DNA of 64,000 bases from Gelatoporia subvermispora B (lineage: Eukaryota > Basidiomycota > Agaricomycetes > Polyporales > Gelatoporiaceae), in the NCBI GenBank assembly GCA_000320605.2, contig KB445796.1, forward strand, positions 380,916-444,915. Reading direction: 5' to 3'. A program made the translations under genes and the position numbers. The notes beneath the pieces were generated by a model. That model was not told the origin of the DNA. It saw only the letters and a list, made by a program, of their open reading frames with translations, and did no database searches. Shown piece after piece: positions 36,001 to 47,545 of the stretch; within the stretch, counting starts at the first letter, position 1, and every line of letters starts with the position of its first letter.

Positions 36001-36743
36001 TATTTGACGTATTCTTTACAGAGTAAAGGCTATGCTGACCTGAGGCGTAAAGTCCGGCTCAAGGTGCAATGTTTGCCCCCTTGGCTCTCAGGTACAGCCT
36101 ACGATTGTGCTGTGACGGTCATATGCAAATTGACTTCTGTGTCAGTGTGGCCAATAAGACAATTGTGGTTCCGTCAACCTCATCCTCAAGTCCGTCAATA
36201 TCTTTTCCATCAGACAACAGTGCAAACAATGAGTCGAAATCGGTCAATGTTGGCGCGATCGTTGGTGGTGTTGTGGGAGGGCTAGGTGTCATTGGATGCC
36301 TCATAGGCGCCTTTGTGCTCAGGTCCAGGTCCAAAACAAGAAGACAAGGTGGTATCCACGACATGGCTGCTAGACCGGTTCCTTTCCTCTATGATATGAC
36401 TGTACCACCAGAATTCTACGTATCCAAGGGTGCTCAGCCATTCAACATTGCGCCGAACAACCCCTCATCGCGCGAAGGGTTGCGCGTTATTCCCCCTTCG
36501 AAAAGGCGAGACGTCGCGCTGGACCACGGCATCGTATCACGACCTACTCCAGGAGCCTTGGTCGGACCAGAGGTTACTGCGCCGCCCTTATCAAGCATCG
36601 ACCCACCAGCACACCCGACTGCATCAAATGTCAACATGACTAGCTTACGAACGGAAGTCCGAACACAGTTAGAACGTTTACGGAGGGCCTTAGACGAAAT
36701 ACAGGCAGACAGAATGGAACCACCTCCAGGATATACTGGTTAA
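33096..36743 (+). CDS. Glutaminase A-like membrane-anchored protein, copy 2
   Basis: Same exon plan and domain order as copy 1: signal peptide with LIFALPCLVRS, QTFWPSAIPLAVRSPYLSGW, YQWLGDWN, TPTRTIFEMQAGP, EWVTGNR, PVVWVLAYVRDP, RVNPVEVLYQAFPMFLYLN, TGNMLIMTYAHARMSGDGSL, WALMYNLYPDRLLGT, SPAQGAMFAPLAL, a membrane helix (AIVGGVVGGLGVIGCLIGAF) and the tail EPPPGYTG. The intron after FLSPIE uses a GC donor at 33569 (GAG-GCACGT); every GT alternative nearby leads to a stop. The cytosolic tail has diverged from copies 1 and 3 in its middle. I found no disabling change. Confidence 0.83.
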
Positions 36744-37109
36744 TCGTTGAAATTTATGTAGACGTCTATAATTGCACTAGATTCCCGTTTGTCACTCAGA
36801 TTCGAGTCTTTAACCACGATCCTTGTCTCACACGGCTTGCCGTTGCTCACAGATTTTTGGAGGTGTTTAGGGTACTCCCGTCAGTCTGGCTCTCGAAGAG
36901 TATTATTGATAGAGGTCTAGATAGCTCGAAAGGTATATGTTGGTCCTCAGTGCTTGATTCTGCACGTAATGGAAGCCAGATATTTAGAATCACGCACAGA
37001 TTCGGGATAATTTGAGAAAACCATCCATCTTTGAATGCCCATACAGTCAAGAATGCGAATCTGATCAAGATCTACAGATACGTATGAGACCCTCGTAGTA
37101 GGTGATATC

Positions 37110-37760
37110 CTAGCTGACCGCTTGTGCGTGGGACGGTCGCACAGTCCTGTCCATCGTGAGAGCAGTGAGAGATGAGGATCTGCGTTGCACCAGCTATTGG
37201 AGGACTTCGTGTGAGCCATTGAACGCGGAAGCTCTTCAAATGTACTCACGAGCAACGGGGAGTGCTGGCAAGCGCTCCGCGAAGCAGCTCAGCTCGAGGC
37301 CCTTGGGGCCAGTGCTCGCGCGGACGGTTGCGGGCTTGTTGACGGCGTGCTTCGGAGCCGGGACACCGTCAGAACAGTCCATCAGGCTCGCGCGGTCGTG
37401 GCTAGGAAAAGCGAGCTTGAACATCGTGGCCTTGAAGTTATGCGTCATGAACTCCTGCTCATCGACGAAGCTTTGCCAGAAGCAAGCGTGCGGGCAAGGG
37501 CGAAGTCGGGCCGAGGACGCACTCTCCAGCGTCGTCGCCATTATTGAGCGGGGGAGGAGACGCGACCTTGCTAGTGTTGTTGTCGATTCGGGGAAGCCGA
37601 CGCCCTTGAGCAGCACCTCAAGGAAGACATGGGCGTCGGAGCTGGGTTGGGTCTGGGTTGCGGCGTTGTTGGAAAATATGCGAATTTGAAGGCCGTCATG
37701 GGCACCGACCGAATCGAAAAGTGCCGCGTCAATGGTCCCCTCGGCCTTGTCTGACACTAA
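37110..37760 (-). pseudogene. Truncated manganese peroxidase
   Basis: The minus strand keeps the C-terminal half of a class II peroxidase: a trace of [49 protein letters not shown] and the last exon with ATQILISHC. The signal peptide, distal His, Mn-site glutamates and proximal His exons are absent. Frame is lost between GVGFP and CFWQ, and the normal FNGPA-type end is replaced. It is closest to the peroxidase at 43269-44749. The break falls at the end of the exon carrying the proximal histidine, and an RMT2 fragment begins about 60 bp further on. Confidence 0.85.
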
Positions 37761-37819
37761 GCTATCTTTGAACCTGTAGGAGAGCCTGTAGGGACTACAT
37801 GCTAGCTTCGGTCTTCGGA

Positions 37820-38146
37820 TCTAGCTCTGCACGAATTTTTCGACTATTTATCGGACCTGCCTGCTGGTCCCGAAAGACAATTCCTATTCTTCAATGGCCT
37901 GGGCGCCACAAGTGAGTAACGATCCACACAGCATCCCGAAGATCTTACTAACCCAGAGGTAAGATGCACGTTTCTATGACGTGTGTACGCATGTCTCTGA
38001 CCTGCACCTACCGGATGTAGGAATGATGTCGAATGGTGTGATGGAGAAGTGCTCGAGGAGGGGGATGATACACGGTGAGACTAAAGAGTACTTTGCTGTG
38101 CGACTGTACTATCGCCCCCCAATTGATGGGATGCGGATGTTGTGAT
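37820..38146 (+). pseudogene. Fragment of RMT2 exons 6-7 (copy B)
   Basis: It starts at TAGCTCTGCACGAATTTTT, matching the acceptor of RMT2 exon 6, runs through a recognisable CTTCAATGGCCTGGGCGCCA, the intron, and CTGACCTGCACCTA, and ends at the position of the RMT2 stop. Substitutions and indels destroy the frame. It is longer than copy A. Confidence 0.8.
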
Positions 38147-39265
38147 AGGGATCTACGAAGATGGTAAACACCGACAATGTGGGCAACGTGTCTAGGGACA
38201 GATATAACGGCGAAATTTGCGCACCGAATTCTTCCACCCCGCCTTCGTCGACTTGCACGACCTCCATCAACACCGACTACTGTAGCGGCGAAGCTATGTG
38301 TTGGTATTACTAGACTGCGGAGTTCGATGAGCTCTGCGATGCCAAGTCAGTGTCAACCGTAGCTGGGTTACTGGCACATGTGAGTCGATCGGTGATATGA
38401 TTGTAAGCACACTACTTGCAACAGAAGTTAGGCGCAGGGGCCATCGCGTTGGCTTGACGCCTTTGGTCTGCCTTTCGAGGCTTGCTGGCGTCTTCACGCG
38501 TGTCACCGCCTCGTCGCGCGTCAAAGAGGCGTCGAAGCCGCGCTCAAGGACCAAAAAGGCAGGCAAGTGGACATACTCTCCTGACAGTCACTCTCTGACG
38601 GTCACTCTCCTGACGGTCATTCTGATGCAGCGCTGCCACTTGCCCACGTCTGATAAATCACTCAACGCCCGAAGCCTCGGGCAGGACACGCTGCATTCTG
38701 TTTCCTTGCTCACCAGGATACATTTCGGTACTTCCCATTTTGGACGACGAACTCGGCGTGATGTGGACTCTGGAGTAGCCTGCACGCTTAAGTGTCGATA
38801 CAAGAAAAGTGTCCTAGCCCTCGTTCCGAGGAGAGGACCGAGATAACTGTAAGGAGACGAGCGCTCTGATTGACAGATGAAACACAGATCGAGACTCAAT
38901 ATCCTGTAGTCAATCGTCAATGTTTTTTCCGCGTTTAGGTTTGCCCGAGTCCGGCGCTGCCGCGGCTCAGTCATAAAATACACTCCTTCTCCGGCGATTT
39001 GTAGCCGTTGCCCATATCAGACAGTCACTGCTTATGTCATACGGAAGTTGGAGTCCGAGGAATAGCAAATGCCTTGGTTGCGACATACGGGATAGGTAGG
39101 ACCAACTGATGCCCATTATCATAAGGCCATCGCAATACTCTTTTCGAAGACTGCATCACTATGTCAGTGTGAAACAAGGTGGGAGGTGTCACAAAGGCGC
39201 AGAAATGCATCGTTCTCTCCCCTCCCCTCCTTTCTAACAAGCACTTCTCTCGCTGCTAGGCCCCC

Positions 39266-42200
39266 ATGTTCATCTGGCTTATACCTCATTTCTTGCTCTT
39301 GCTCGTGCTCGTGCTAACGTGCCTCGTGCGGTCACAGGACAATGCTGCCGAACAGACATTCTGGCCGTCAACACTTCCGCTGACTGTTCGCTCTCCGTAC
39401 TTTAGTTGCTGGATGATGTCGACAGCGAACCTGCAACTGCTCGAGCAATGGTCGCGCTTTTGGAACTATGCATCTCCGAGCAAGGGCGTGGGTTCTAACG
39501 ATGCCTATGAGAAGGAACAACGTTGTGATCGTAATTTCTTAGGATCCGTTCTTGACATTGCAAGGATTGGTTATCATAGACGACAAGGTATACCAGTGGC
39601 TAGGAGATTGGAACAATGGCGGATCTTTTTCCGCAGCCACCGTGACCAGATTTTCTGTCACACCAACACGCACAATCTTCGAGATGCAAGCTGGTCCTAT
39701 AGGCATCAACATCACATTCCTCTCTCCGATCGAGGTATGTACTCGGGTTCTAACCTGGTGAAGAACCTAAACTGATAGAGCAGACAGCCGTCAGACTGGG
39801 TTTCGCAGTCCATTCCTTACTCATACGTTTATATGGATGTTGTTTCGACGGATGGACAATATCATGACGTTCAAGTATACGCTGATGTTAGCGCAGGTAT
39901 GTTCCTATATCACATGTATCATATCATCTTGATAGTCCTGCACAGAGTGGGTGACTGGTAGTCGAGGCGACACCATTATTTGGAATACCACAGTGACATC
40001 AAGCGCGATTTACCATGCTGCGGTCGCGGCTAATCCAACGATACTGGGCGAGACTGCCGAACAAGCAAACGATGGCACACTATATCTTGCTATGACTTCT
40101 GTATGTTGCTTCATGTTAATGAGCTTCCTTGGGCTTATATGAGCGGCATAGAGCCCTAGTGTGACATATCAGACAGGGTCTGATTCAGCCTGCCGTGGCC
40201 AGTTCATGGTCCACGGAGCTTTGGAAAATAGTCAGGATACTGATTTCAGGTCGGTCTATACGTGCGTACTGTAAACAACACCCATATATCCGGCTATATG
40301 TTGACTTTCGTTCATAGAAACCAGCCAAGCTTTGCTCTCGCAGCCAGCTTGGGTTCCATACTGTCGACTTCTGCGCCTGTGGTCTGGGTTCTTGCCTACG
40401 TTCGAGACCCAACGATCGGTTATGTAACCCCAGATGGGGACAGCCAGCAGAGACATCCGTATTTCGTAACAAAGTATACGTCTTCGATTGACGCTGTGCG
40501 TATAATCAAGTTGAAATCCGTTTTGATATCACCTGATATCTTGCACACAGGTTCTCGATGCTCTGGCCAATTTCAACGAGACATCTCAAAGGGCGCAATC
40601 GCTGGACAACAAGATCATCCAAGATGCACTTAAGATTTCGCCGCAGTATGCAGATCTTGTTTCCCTTGCAGCAAGACAAGTATTCGGTGCTATCGATATC
40701 ACTGTTTCCAACGGGAGCGACGGTCGGTGGAACATGTCCGATACTATGATGTTCATGAAAGACATCGGAAGCACTCGGTGTGTCTCCCCAACATCACTCT
40801 AAGAGCTGCGAGTACTCACGGAGCACTGGCCAGACGGGTCAACCCTGTCGAGGTCATGTATCAAGCATTTCCTATGTTTCTATATTTGAATTCCTCATTC
40901 GGGAAGCCGCTTCTGGCTCCGCTTCTTGAGTACCAAAGCTCTCTAAAGTTCCCTTTGCCATATGCAGCCGCAGACCTCGGTAACGAAGCATCAGACTTGA
41001 CCTCCCTTGCAACCCGGTACTCATCTGTGATTCAGAAAATACGTATCCACACGCGCCAGGAAATAATTCTCAACATTCTCAAGGTATCGAGCGTGAGTAC
41101 TCCAGCATCTGATGCTTGCGACCGAATTTCATTAACGGAATGAGGATATCTCTTGTAGAGACGGGAACTATGCTGATTATGACATATGCGCATGCAAGGA
41201 TGTCTGGGGATGGGTCATTGATCAGCGAATATGTATGTTTGTATCATGTTTCTTGGTGTCTACAAGAATTGATGGAGTCTCGGATGGTCCATGTCTCACA
41301 GTACGACACGCTTAGAGGTTGGGCCGAGTACCTCTGTAATACCACACTCAATCCAATGGCAAGTCAGTATGTTTTACCTTTTGACGATCGAAAGTATCTT
41401 GACACGCTCCCGAAACGAACAGACAGTCTGCCGACAAACAGAGCATTCCAGGCTCCAGTAATCTTGCCGTCAAAGGAATCATCGCCATTCAAGCGATGGC
41501 GGAAATGAGCCAAGCAATAGGAGAAGACGATGATGCAGTGTTTTTTGGCGTAAGTACGCTATATTGACACCAATTATGGTTCGACTGACTTCTGTGTCAG
41601 CAACAAGCTACTGAACTCATGTCGCAATGGAATACGTTGGCCTATTCCTCGGACCAGTCACATCTACTCATGAATTACGGCAACGAATCTTCTTGGGCAC
41701 TCATGTATAATCTGTATCCTGATCGTCTCTTGGGCACAAACCTCGTGAACTCCACTGTGAGTAGGCTCATTTTGTGCCAGTCAGATGTTTTTACATATGA
41801 ATGAGAAGACATACCAGAGGCAGACCTCATTCTATGGGAATTTGACATGTAAGAATATGCCTCGACTACGAGCTCTTCCCGTACTGAAAACTTCCTAGCC
41901 GGGAACTTCGGGCTGGGGATAGACAGTGCACAGAGTATCATTGGAAATTCGGGTCAGTACCATAGCAAATTCGAATTCGAGGTGCTTACCAGGTGTTGGA
42001 ACTAGCCTGGATGCTATTCTGGGGAGCAGCTGCCACCGAATCAGATGAAGTACAACCTTTGATATCCATGGCCTGGAACCATGCAGCCTCCAATGAGTCC
42101 CAAGGGGTATTCCCCGTAATGTACAATCTATCCACTGGGAATTTGACGGGAGGTTCCGCCAGGTATTTCACCTTCCCGTTACAGTGATCGTCACGCTGAA

Positions 42201-42889
42201 CACTGCTTGAAGTCCGGCTCAGGGTGCAATGTTTGCACCCTTAGCTCTCAGGTACATTCATTTGTGTGGCAGTCTCTAAGTAAGCTGACCTCCATGCCAG
42301 TGTGACTAACAAAACAATCGTTTTTCCGTCACCTTCAGCTACAAGCTCATCGACATCACCTTCGCCAAGCCATAGCTCGAAATCGGTCAATTTCGGTGCA
42401 ATCGTTGGCGGTGTCGTCGGAGGACTTGGGATCATCGGATGTGTCGTGGGCGTACTCTTCATGAGGTCCAAATTAAGGAAGCGCGATGCTGCACACAAGA
42501 CATCGAATGGCATGCTTGCCGCAACAGAGCCCTTTTACGATAGTGCTCCTGCAGCTGTACCACGGGGATGCAAAGTACTCTGGGACGCTCCGCTCCACAA
42601 AACTGCATCGAATCTCACCCCACTTGCGGAGGAGTTGCGCGTTATCCCTCCTTCAAAGATGCGAGAGCTCATGCTCAATCGCAACACGATAACACGACCT
42701 GCCCTAGGAGCCTCGGCGGAATCAGGAGGAACGTCGCAGCCCTTGCCAAGCACGGAGCCCCCGTCCACGCAGTCAACGGCGTCCCATGGTGTCATTGCTA
42801 GCTTGCAAACAGAAGTGGAAAATTTGCGGAGGGTGGTACATGAGATACAGGCCGACCGAATGGAGCCGCCTCCAGGGTACACAGGTTGA
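39266..42889 (+). CDS. Glutaminase A-like membrane-anchored protein, copy 3
   Basis: Exons and domains match copies 1 and 2: signal peptide (FLLLLVLVLTCLVRS), QTFWPSTLPLTVRSPYFSCW, TPTRTIFEMQAGPIG, EWVTGSRGDT, PVVWVLAYVRDP, RVNPVEVMYQAFPMFLYLN, WALMYNLYPDRLLGT, a membrane helix (AIVGGVVGGLGIIGCVVGVLF) and EPPPGYTG. The intron after FLSPIE has an ordinary GT donor at 39735, unlike the GC donors of copies 1 and 2. Exon sequence around 39810-40700 is nearly identical to copy 2 (long stretches without change, including introns), pointing to recent duplication or gene conversion. The tail resembles copy 1 more than copy 2. Confidence 0.84.
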
Positions 42890-43268
42890 TTGTCATGGCT
42901 GTAGATCAATACATTTAGTTGCTGCGCTTTCCTGTCCACCTTCTTATATACAGGTCTCGTGTCGCTGCAGTGCTGCGACTACTAGTAGTCTTGAATTACG
43001 TACTCGCGATGTTCTCAGTCTAAGTTAACTACCGAAGAGCGTTGTTGGTGAAAGATTCGATTCGTTCGAGAGTGAGAGATATGCGGGTCTTCTGTGCTTG
43101 ACCCTTCGCGTAATCGTGGCCAGCTATCTCGAATCATACACAAAATTAGGAGAATTTGACAAATTCATTCGTCTTCCGAATACCCAAAATAGTCAAGAAC
43201 ATGAAAATGACAAAGATCTACGGCTACGTATGAAAACCTCGTAGCAGGTGATACCTTCGAATGACCAC
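42890..43268. other. Spacer between glutaminase copy 3 and peroxidase 2
   Basis: 379 bp between convergent genes. It is homologous to the stretch after copy 2 and has no coding content. Confidence 0.5.
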
Positions 43269-44749
43269 TTATGCGGGGCCAGTGAATTGGACGGTCGGGC
43301 AGTCCTCTCCACCGTTAGAGCAGTGAGGGATGAGGGTCTGCGTTGCACCAGCTAGTGAAGATCCGTGTGAGCCATTAAGCGCGGAATTCCTGAGATTGAT
43401 GTACTCACGGGTAACAGGGAGTGTCGGGAAGCGCTCCGCGAAGCAGCTGAGCTCGAGGTCCTTGGGACCAGTGCTCGCGGGGAAGGTTGCGGGCTTGTTG
43501 ACGGCGGGCTTCGGGGTCGGGATAACATCGGAGCAGTCAATCAGATCTGAGCGGCTGTGGCCGAGAACCGCGAGCTTGGACATCGCGGCCTTGAAGCTCT
43601 GCGCCATGAATTCCTGCTCGTTGACGAAGCCTTGCCAGAAGCAAGCGGTACGCGAGTCGCGGGCAAGGGCGAAGTCGGACTGGAGGCGCATTTCACCAGT
43701 GTCGTTGCCACTGGTGAGCGGGAGAGGAGATGCAACCTCGCCAGTGTTGTTATCGGTTCCGGGGAAGCCGACGCCCTTGAGCAGCACCTCAAGGAAGACC
43801 TGAGTGTCAAAGGTGAACGGGGTCTGGATTGGGACAGTGTTAGGACAATGTGCGAAGTTGAAGGCCATCATGGGTACTGACCGAATCAAAAGGAGCCGCA
43901 TCGATGGTCTCATCGACCTTGTCTGCACGGGCTACGGTGTGAGAGGCCAAAAGCGAGACGACTTCGAAGGGGCTGAAGCCTCCAGCATCGTCGAAACGGG
44001 CGAGAATTTTAGTGACATCGTCCTGAGGCTCGGGGATCAGACCATCGACGGCGGCGATGGTGTGGTTGGGGCGACCGGCCAAGAACTCGAGCTGAGGAGC
44101 GCCCTGAAGGATACGTTATGCATAAGCGGAACTATCCGAGACGCATGAGAGTTTCGTTATTGCTTACAGGGCAATTTGTGAGAGCGATAGCGCCTGCGAA
44201 TTGGACGAGATCGCCAGCGCTGACGGGATGCTTTGCCAAAAAGGGAATAAGGTTATTCACGGAGTCGTCGATACCGTTGTTAGCCGAGAAGTTTGGCTCG
44301 ACAGTCGGGAACAGAAGCATCGAGCCGTCAGCTCCGCCACCACTGCGGAAGTACGACTCAGTCACGTGCTGGTTCTATTCTAGAGACCGAAATACGTACG
44401 CAGACGGGCCCTGGCTGCGAGAAATCGCAACAGCGTCGTGGAAAGTCAGACGGATGACCTCGTGAGCTGCAGAGTACCCATGAGCATGTCTGAGAGTATG
44501 CGTATTATGAGGCGATATTCACCGTCTTCACCACAATCATTCATGAATAGCGTCTCTTGCAGGTCCTGCGCAAGCTAGTGTATTGTTCGGTATCATGTAC
44601 TTGTATCTGGGAATCATTATTGCACGTACCGGGATGAACGCACAGCAGGCGGAGTTGCTGACGCGAGTGCCATCAGAGCAGACGGCGGTCGGCGCAGCGC
44701 GCGATACCGCGACCAATGCAGAGAGGGCGAGCAGAGAAGTGAAAGCCAT
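43269..44749 (-). CDS. Manganese peroxidase 2, secreted class II haem peroxidase
   Basis: The same seven-exon pattern as peroxidase 1. It starts at 44749 with signal peptide [18 protein letters not shown]. The distal His is in RLTFHDA, the proximal His in [11 protein letters not shown], and the Mn ligands are the two Glu of GEDAHE and the Asp ending [12 protein letters not shown] again lacks the catalytic Trp. It ends HCSNGGEDC ... FTGPA. One residue is missing in the loop HPVSAGDL compared with HPTISAGDL in peroxidase 1. It differs throughout from peroxidase 1 and is the closer relative of the broken copy at 37.1-37.8 kb. Extracellular Mn(II) oxidation is inferred from the conserved site. 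No disabling change seen. Confidence 0.94.
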
Positions 44750-44835
44750 TGAATTGTCGATGAGCTGAAGTGGTGACCGAGGTAGGAGAGGAGACAACTC
44801 GATGTCCTGAGGATACTGCCAACATGTTGGCCAGC

Positions 44836-44842
44836 TTTTATA
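44836..44842 (-). promoter_or_regulatory. TATA box of manganese peroxidase 2
   Basis: On the minus strand the block GGCAAGGTATAAAAGCTG lies 93 bp before the ATG, almost identical in sequence and position to that of peroxidase 1. Confidence 0.75.
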
Positions 44843-46029
44843 CCTTGCCAGGATTCGCAGACAGGTCTGCATCGCATGCCTCAACGATCGACAACTAGTA
44901 TGAACAAACGAAGCGCGCACCAATGGCGTGGAGAGCTCACAGGACTGTGGGTGTGGTCTGTCGGGCCCGTGCGGTACCGTGGATAGGCGTCCGATGTAGT
45001 GGGCCAACCGTTACCCGGATTATCGGAGATGTTGCGTCCCGCGCCATTCATGCACGTTAGGTATGCCCGCCCAGTGGGAGCAGGCATGGTCCTGCATGGC
45101 GCTTAGTGAGCGTCGGGTTACCTGGTTTGTGACATGCGGAACCCAAGTTCGGCCACCCAGAGTACAGTGTGAGAGTACAAGGAGCGGGAGTCCACAAAGA
45201 TACAGCCATGGCAAGTGATGGTACACACGTCAAAGCTTTGAGACGTGGTATCGAGCCCTCGGACCTGTATCAGACTGACAGAGTGAATTCGCAATAACGA
45301 ATCTGGGGCACCCAGTTCTCGTCGCTTCATGATAGCTGCAACCACGGACGGAGTGCTGGGGTGCCTTCTAGAGATCTGACGCCACACAGAACATGAAGGG
45401 ACAGAATTAGGATATGTAGATACTATGCTTGCGTGCGTGAGATGCGCGACCGTTTCGCGAGCAGTCTTCGCGAGCAGTCTTGGTCGAGTCCCGCGATAGC
45501 ATAGCTGGGACAAAAGACTGAGCACAAAAGTTAGTACATCTTGTATGCAGCTGATATGACTCCAAGCGATTCCAGGCCTTACATTCACCAGAGTATCGCA
45601 TCCTCCTTAACTGTGCCCGAGGTGCCCGCAACAGATGTGCACCGTCGAGATATTTTCACTCGCTTCTGTCCATTGCTAAAACGCGAGAACACGATTGGAT
45701 GGAGGGTGGCCCAAGCGATTCTCATTTTGATGGCAGGCGTGCCGAATTAAGAGGTGCAGAAGAATCTCATTGCGATGCCAAGCGATGCCAAGCTTCTGAA
45801 AATATAACATTGGGACAGACAGACTCGGGAAAGGAGGAAACTCACCTAGTGTTCAGCAGTACCAGACATGAGCTCAGGAAACCGCGGCCATGGAACGAGT
45901 ACAACCGAGCCTCCGGATTTCGAGTGGGAAACGGTCTCCGAGAACCGTTGTCTCTGGTGATGGCTGTGTCAGCCCTCGACGGTCGGTGGGGACATCGCTG
46001 TCGGAACATTGGTACAAACATGGTTGTAC

Positions 46030-46390
46030 CTCCCACCGGACAAAATACCAACTCCACCCAGTGCACGCACAAAGTGTCCGACTTGTTGAGTCCAGAGCTG
46101 GTGGGTTCTCACCGAGACCGGCGGACCAAGCCTCAAGTATCCACGCCCACGGTACGTTCCCGAAGCCGGCTCCCGGTGAGAAAGACGCATAAGGATCAGG
46201 ACGACTTCCAGGAACACAGTTACGGCTATGCCAACGCCTTTGTAGGCGGAGACGAGGGGCGGGATTGAGAGACACAATTGAGCCAGATTCATTGATTGGT
46301 GATACCACGGAATGCCGCTTCGGCCTTTGCCTGTGTCAGACGAGAGGAGGTCTGATTCATTGGATGTGCCTGGCTCGAGCTAGCATACAT
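46030..46390 (-). CDS. Possible small single-TM protein (weak)
   Basis: An ATG at 46390 opens MYASSSQAHPMNQTSS ... AKAEAAFRG. A GTATCA donor (46305) and an AAAG acceptor (46238) would join this in frame to VGIAVTVFLEVVLILMRL, a membrane helix, followed by a basic, Gly-rich tail. The end is not settled; several 3' continuations are possible. I know no family for it, and it may be chance. Confidence 0.25.
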
Positions 46391-47000
46391 TGCGGTTGGG
46401 AACTTCGGATGAGTATTTGATCTGTCGTGCTGCCAGCTGGGTGTGGCAGGCTTACGGAACAGAGCGTAGTACCGATTGAACCTCCGACGCACCGAATGAA
46501 GCCGCGAAAGCTGATCTCACTTAACCTTACTAAAAACAGAGCCGAAAAGGTATTTTCGGAGTTCAACGTGCGTAATCTCGATACTGGCTCCGAAGAAACA
46601 TTTCATCTTCCTCACGGTGGCTTTGTGAATGTCAGTGCACGTCGTCCCTCGTGGCTTCCTCCTCACTTCCAGTCAAAAGTCCACTCGTATTCCTAAACGG
46701 TCTGCTAGGTTGCTGATTCTCTGAGCCTCTGCGAGGAAATACGTTCAACTTATCGCTCACATGCGTAGTCTCAGCTGCCCACCGTGCCTTGATGTTGACT
46801 GCCATTGAAAATGTCGCACACAGTGGTATTGCTGCACCGCCGCCGAATGACTTGCGACACTACCGGACCCAATTACTCAGGTAGCTTGCCAGAACACAAG
46901 AAACCTAGTGATGTGCGACTCGAGGCATCGTATGCACACTACATATGCCCAGAGGTATCCCATTGGAGATCATTGATAATTTGAAGATGCACACATCGTG

Positions 47001-47545
47001 ATGTCGTTCACACCGCAAACGGCCTGGCAGAGGCACAGCCACAGGCCGTATGGTTGCTACACGTGCTGCGCAGACGCCTGCAGCTCTCCTCCTACCCTCA
47101 CCGGCTAGCTTTACTTCTTGTCGACTAGCTCGACCTTCTTCGCCTTTGCTTTGCTTTGCTTTGCTTTCGTTAAACTGTCATATAGTCCAGTAAGCACTCT
47201 CTACTTGGCCCGTAACCCCCTTTGACTCAGCTGATACCGCCGTCGCCGTCGGCTCGAAGACATCGTGTCCTGTACGTACTTTGTGCAGGATGACCAGAAG
47301 GCGCAGATCGCGCGCACTGGAGATACGTCTTGTATAGTACGGTTGTCATGTGTACTTGGTTGCGAAGAAATACAAGAAAATGATTGTACGTTCAGCGTCT
47401 TGTCCCTGGCGACGCACTCTTGCTCCTCCCCTCAAACACGTACATACAGCACTCCCGACGTAAGTACCGCATCCACATCCGCAGAATCGGTGCCAAGACT
47501 CTGGTGCCTCCCTGCTCTTCGCCTCGGAAACGTACATTGGCCCCA
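47001..47545 (+). pseudogene. Decayed copy of the three-TM protein gene at 51.5 kb
   Basis: It aligns with the region from 51249: the ATG and TTCACACCGCAA, CCTGGCAGAGGCACAGCCAC, TTTACTTCTTGTCGACT, GTACTTTGTGCAGGATG, CGCACTGGAGATACG, and CGTCTTGTCCC. It then jumps directly to CTCCCGAC and CGGTGCCAAG, which in the intact gene lie 600 bp further on. The membrane-spanning exons are therefore deleted. A single-base insertion near 47018 and other indels are present. Confidence 0.8.
47144..47167 (+). repeat. (CTTTG)n short tandem repeat
   Basis: Four to five units of CTTTG within the decayed three-TM gene copy. The intact gene has CCTTTCATTCGCTTTCG at this place, so the repeat expanded after duplication. 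Confidence 0.7.

Larger units (their letters stand above)
36744..39265. other. Spacer between glutaminase copies 2 and 3, with peroxidase and RMT2 relics
   Basis: Bases 36860-37130 match the sequence downstream of copy 3 (about 43080-43270). Then come a truncated manganese peroxidase and an RMT2 fragment (separate entries). From 38400 to 39200 I see no gene, only direct repeats such as CTGACGGTCA (about 38596-38620). Confidence 0.5.
44750..47000. other. Gene-poor interval upstream of peroxidase 2
   Basis: It contains the peroxidase 2 promoter. Beyond that there is one weak candidate gene on the minus strand near 46.0-46.4 kb (separate entry). Other frames are short and unsupported. Confidence 0.4.

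Noticed and set aside
37156..37689. 177-residue plus-strand frame
   Set aside because: Antisense of the truncated peroxidase.
43330..43803. 157-residue plus-strand frame
   Set aside because: Antisense of manganese peroxidase 2.
45699..46268. 189-residue plus-strand frame
   Set aside because: Charged, low-information sequence with no recognisable motif; the opposite strand offers an equally plausible small gene.
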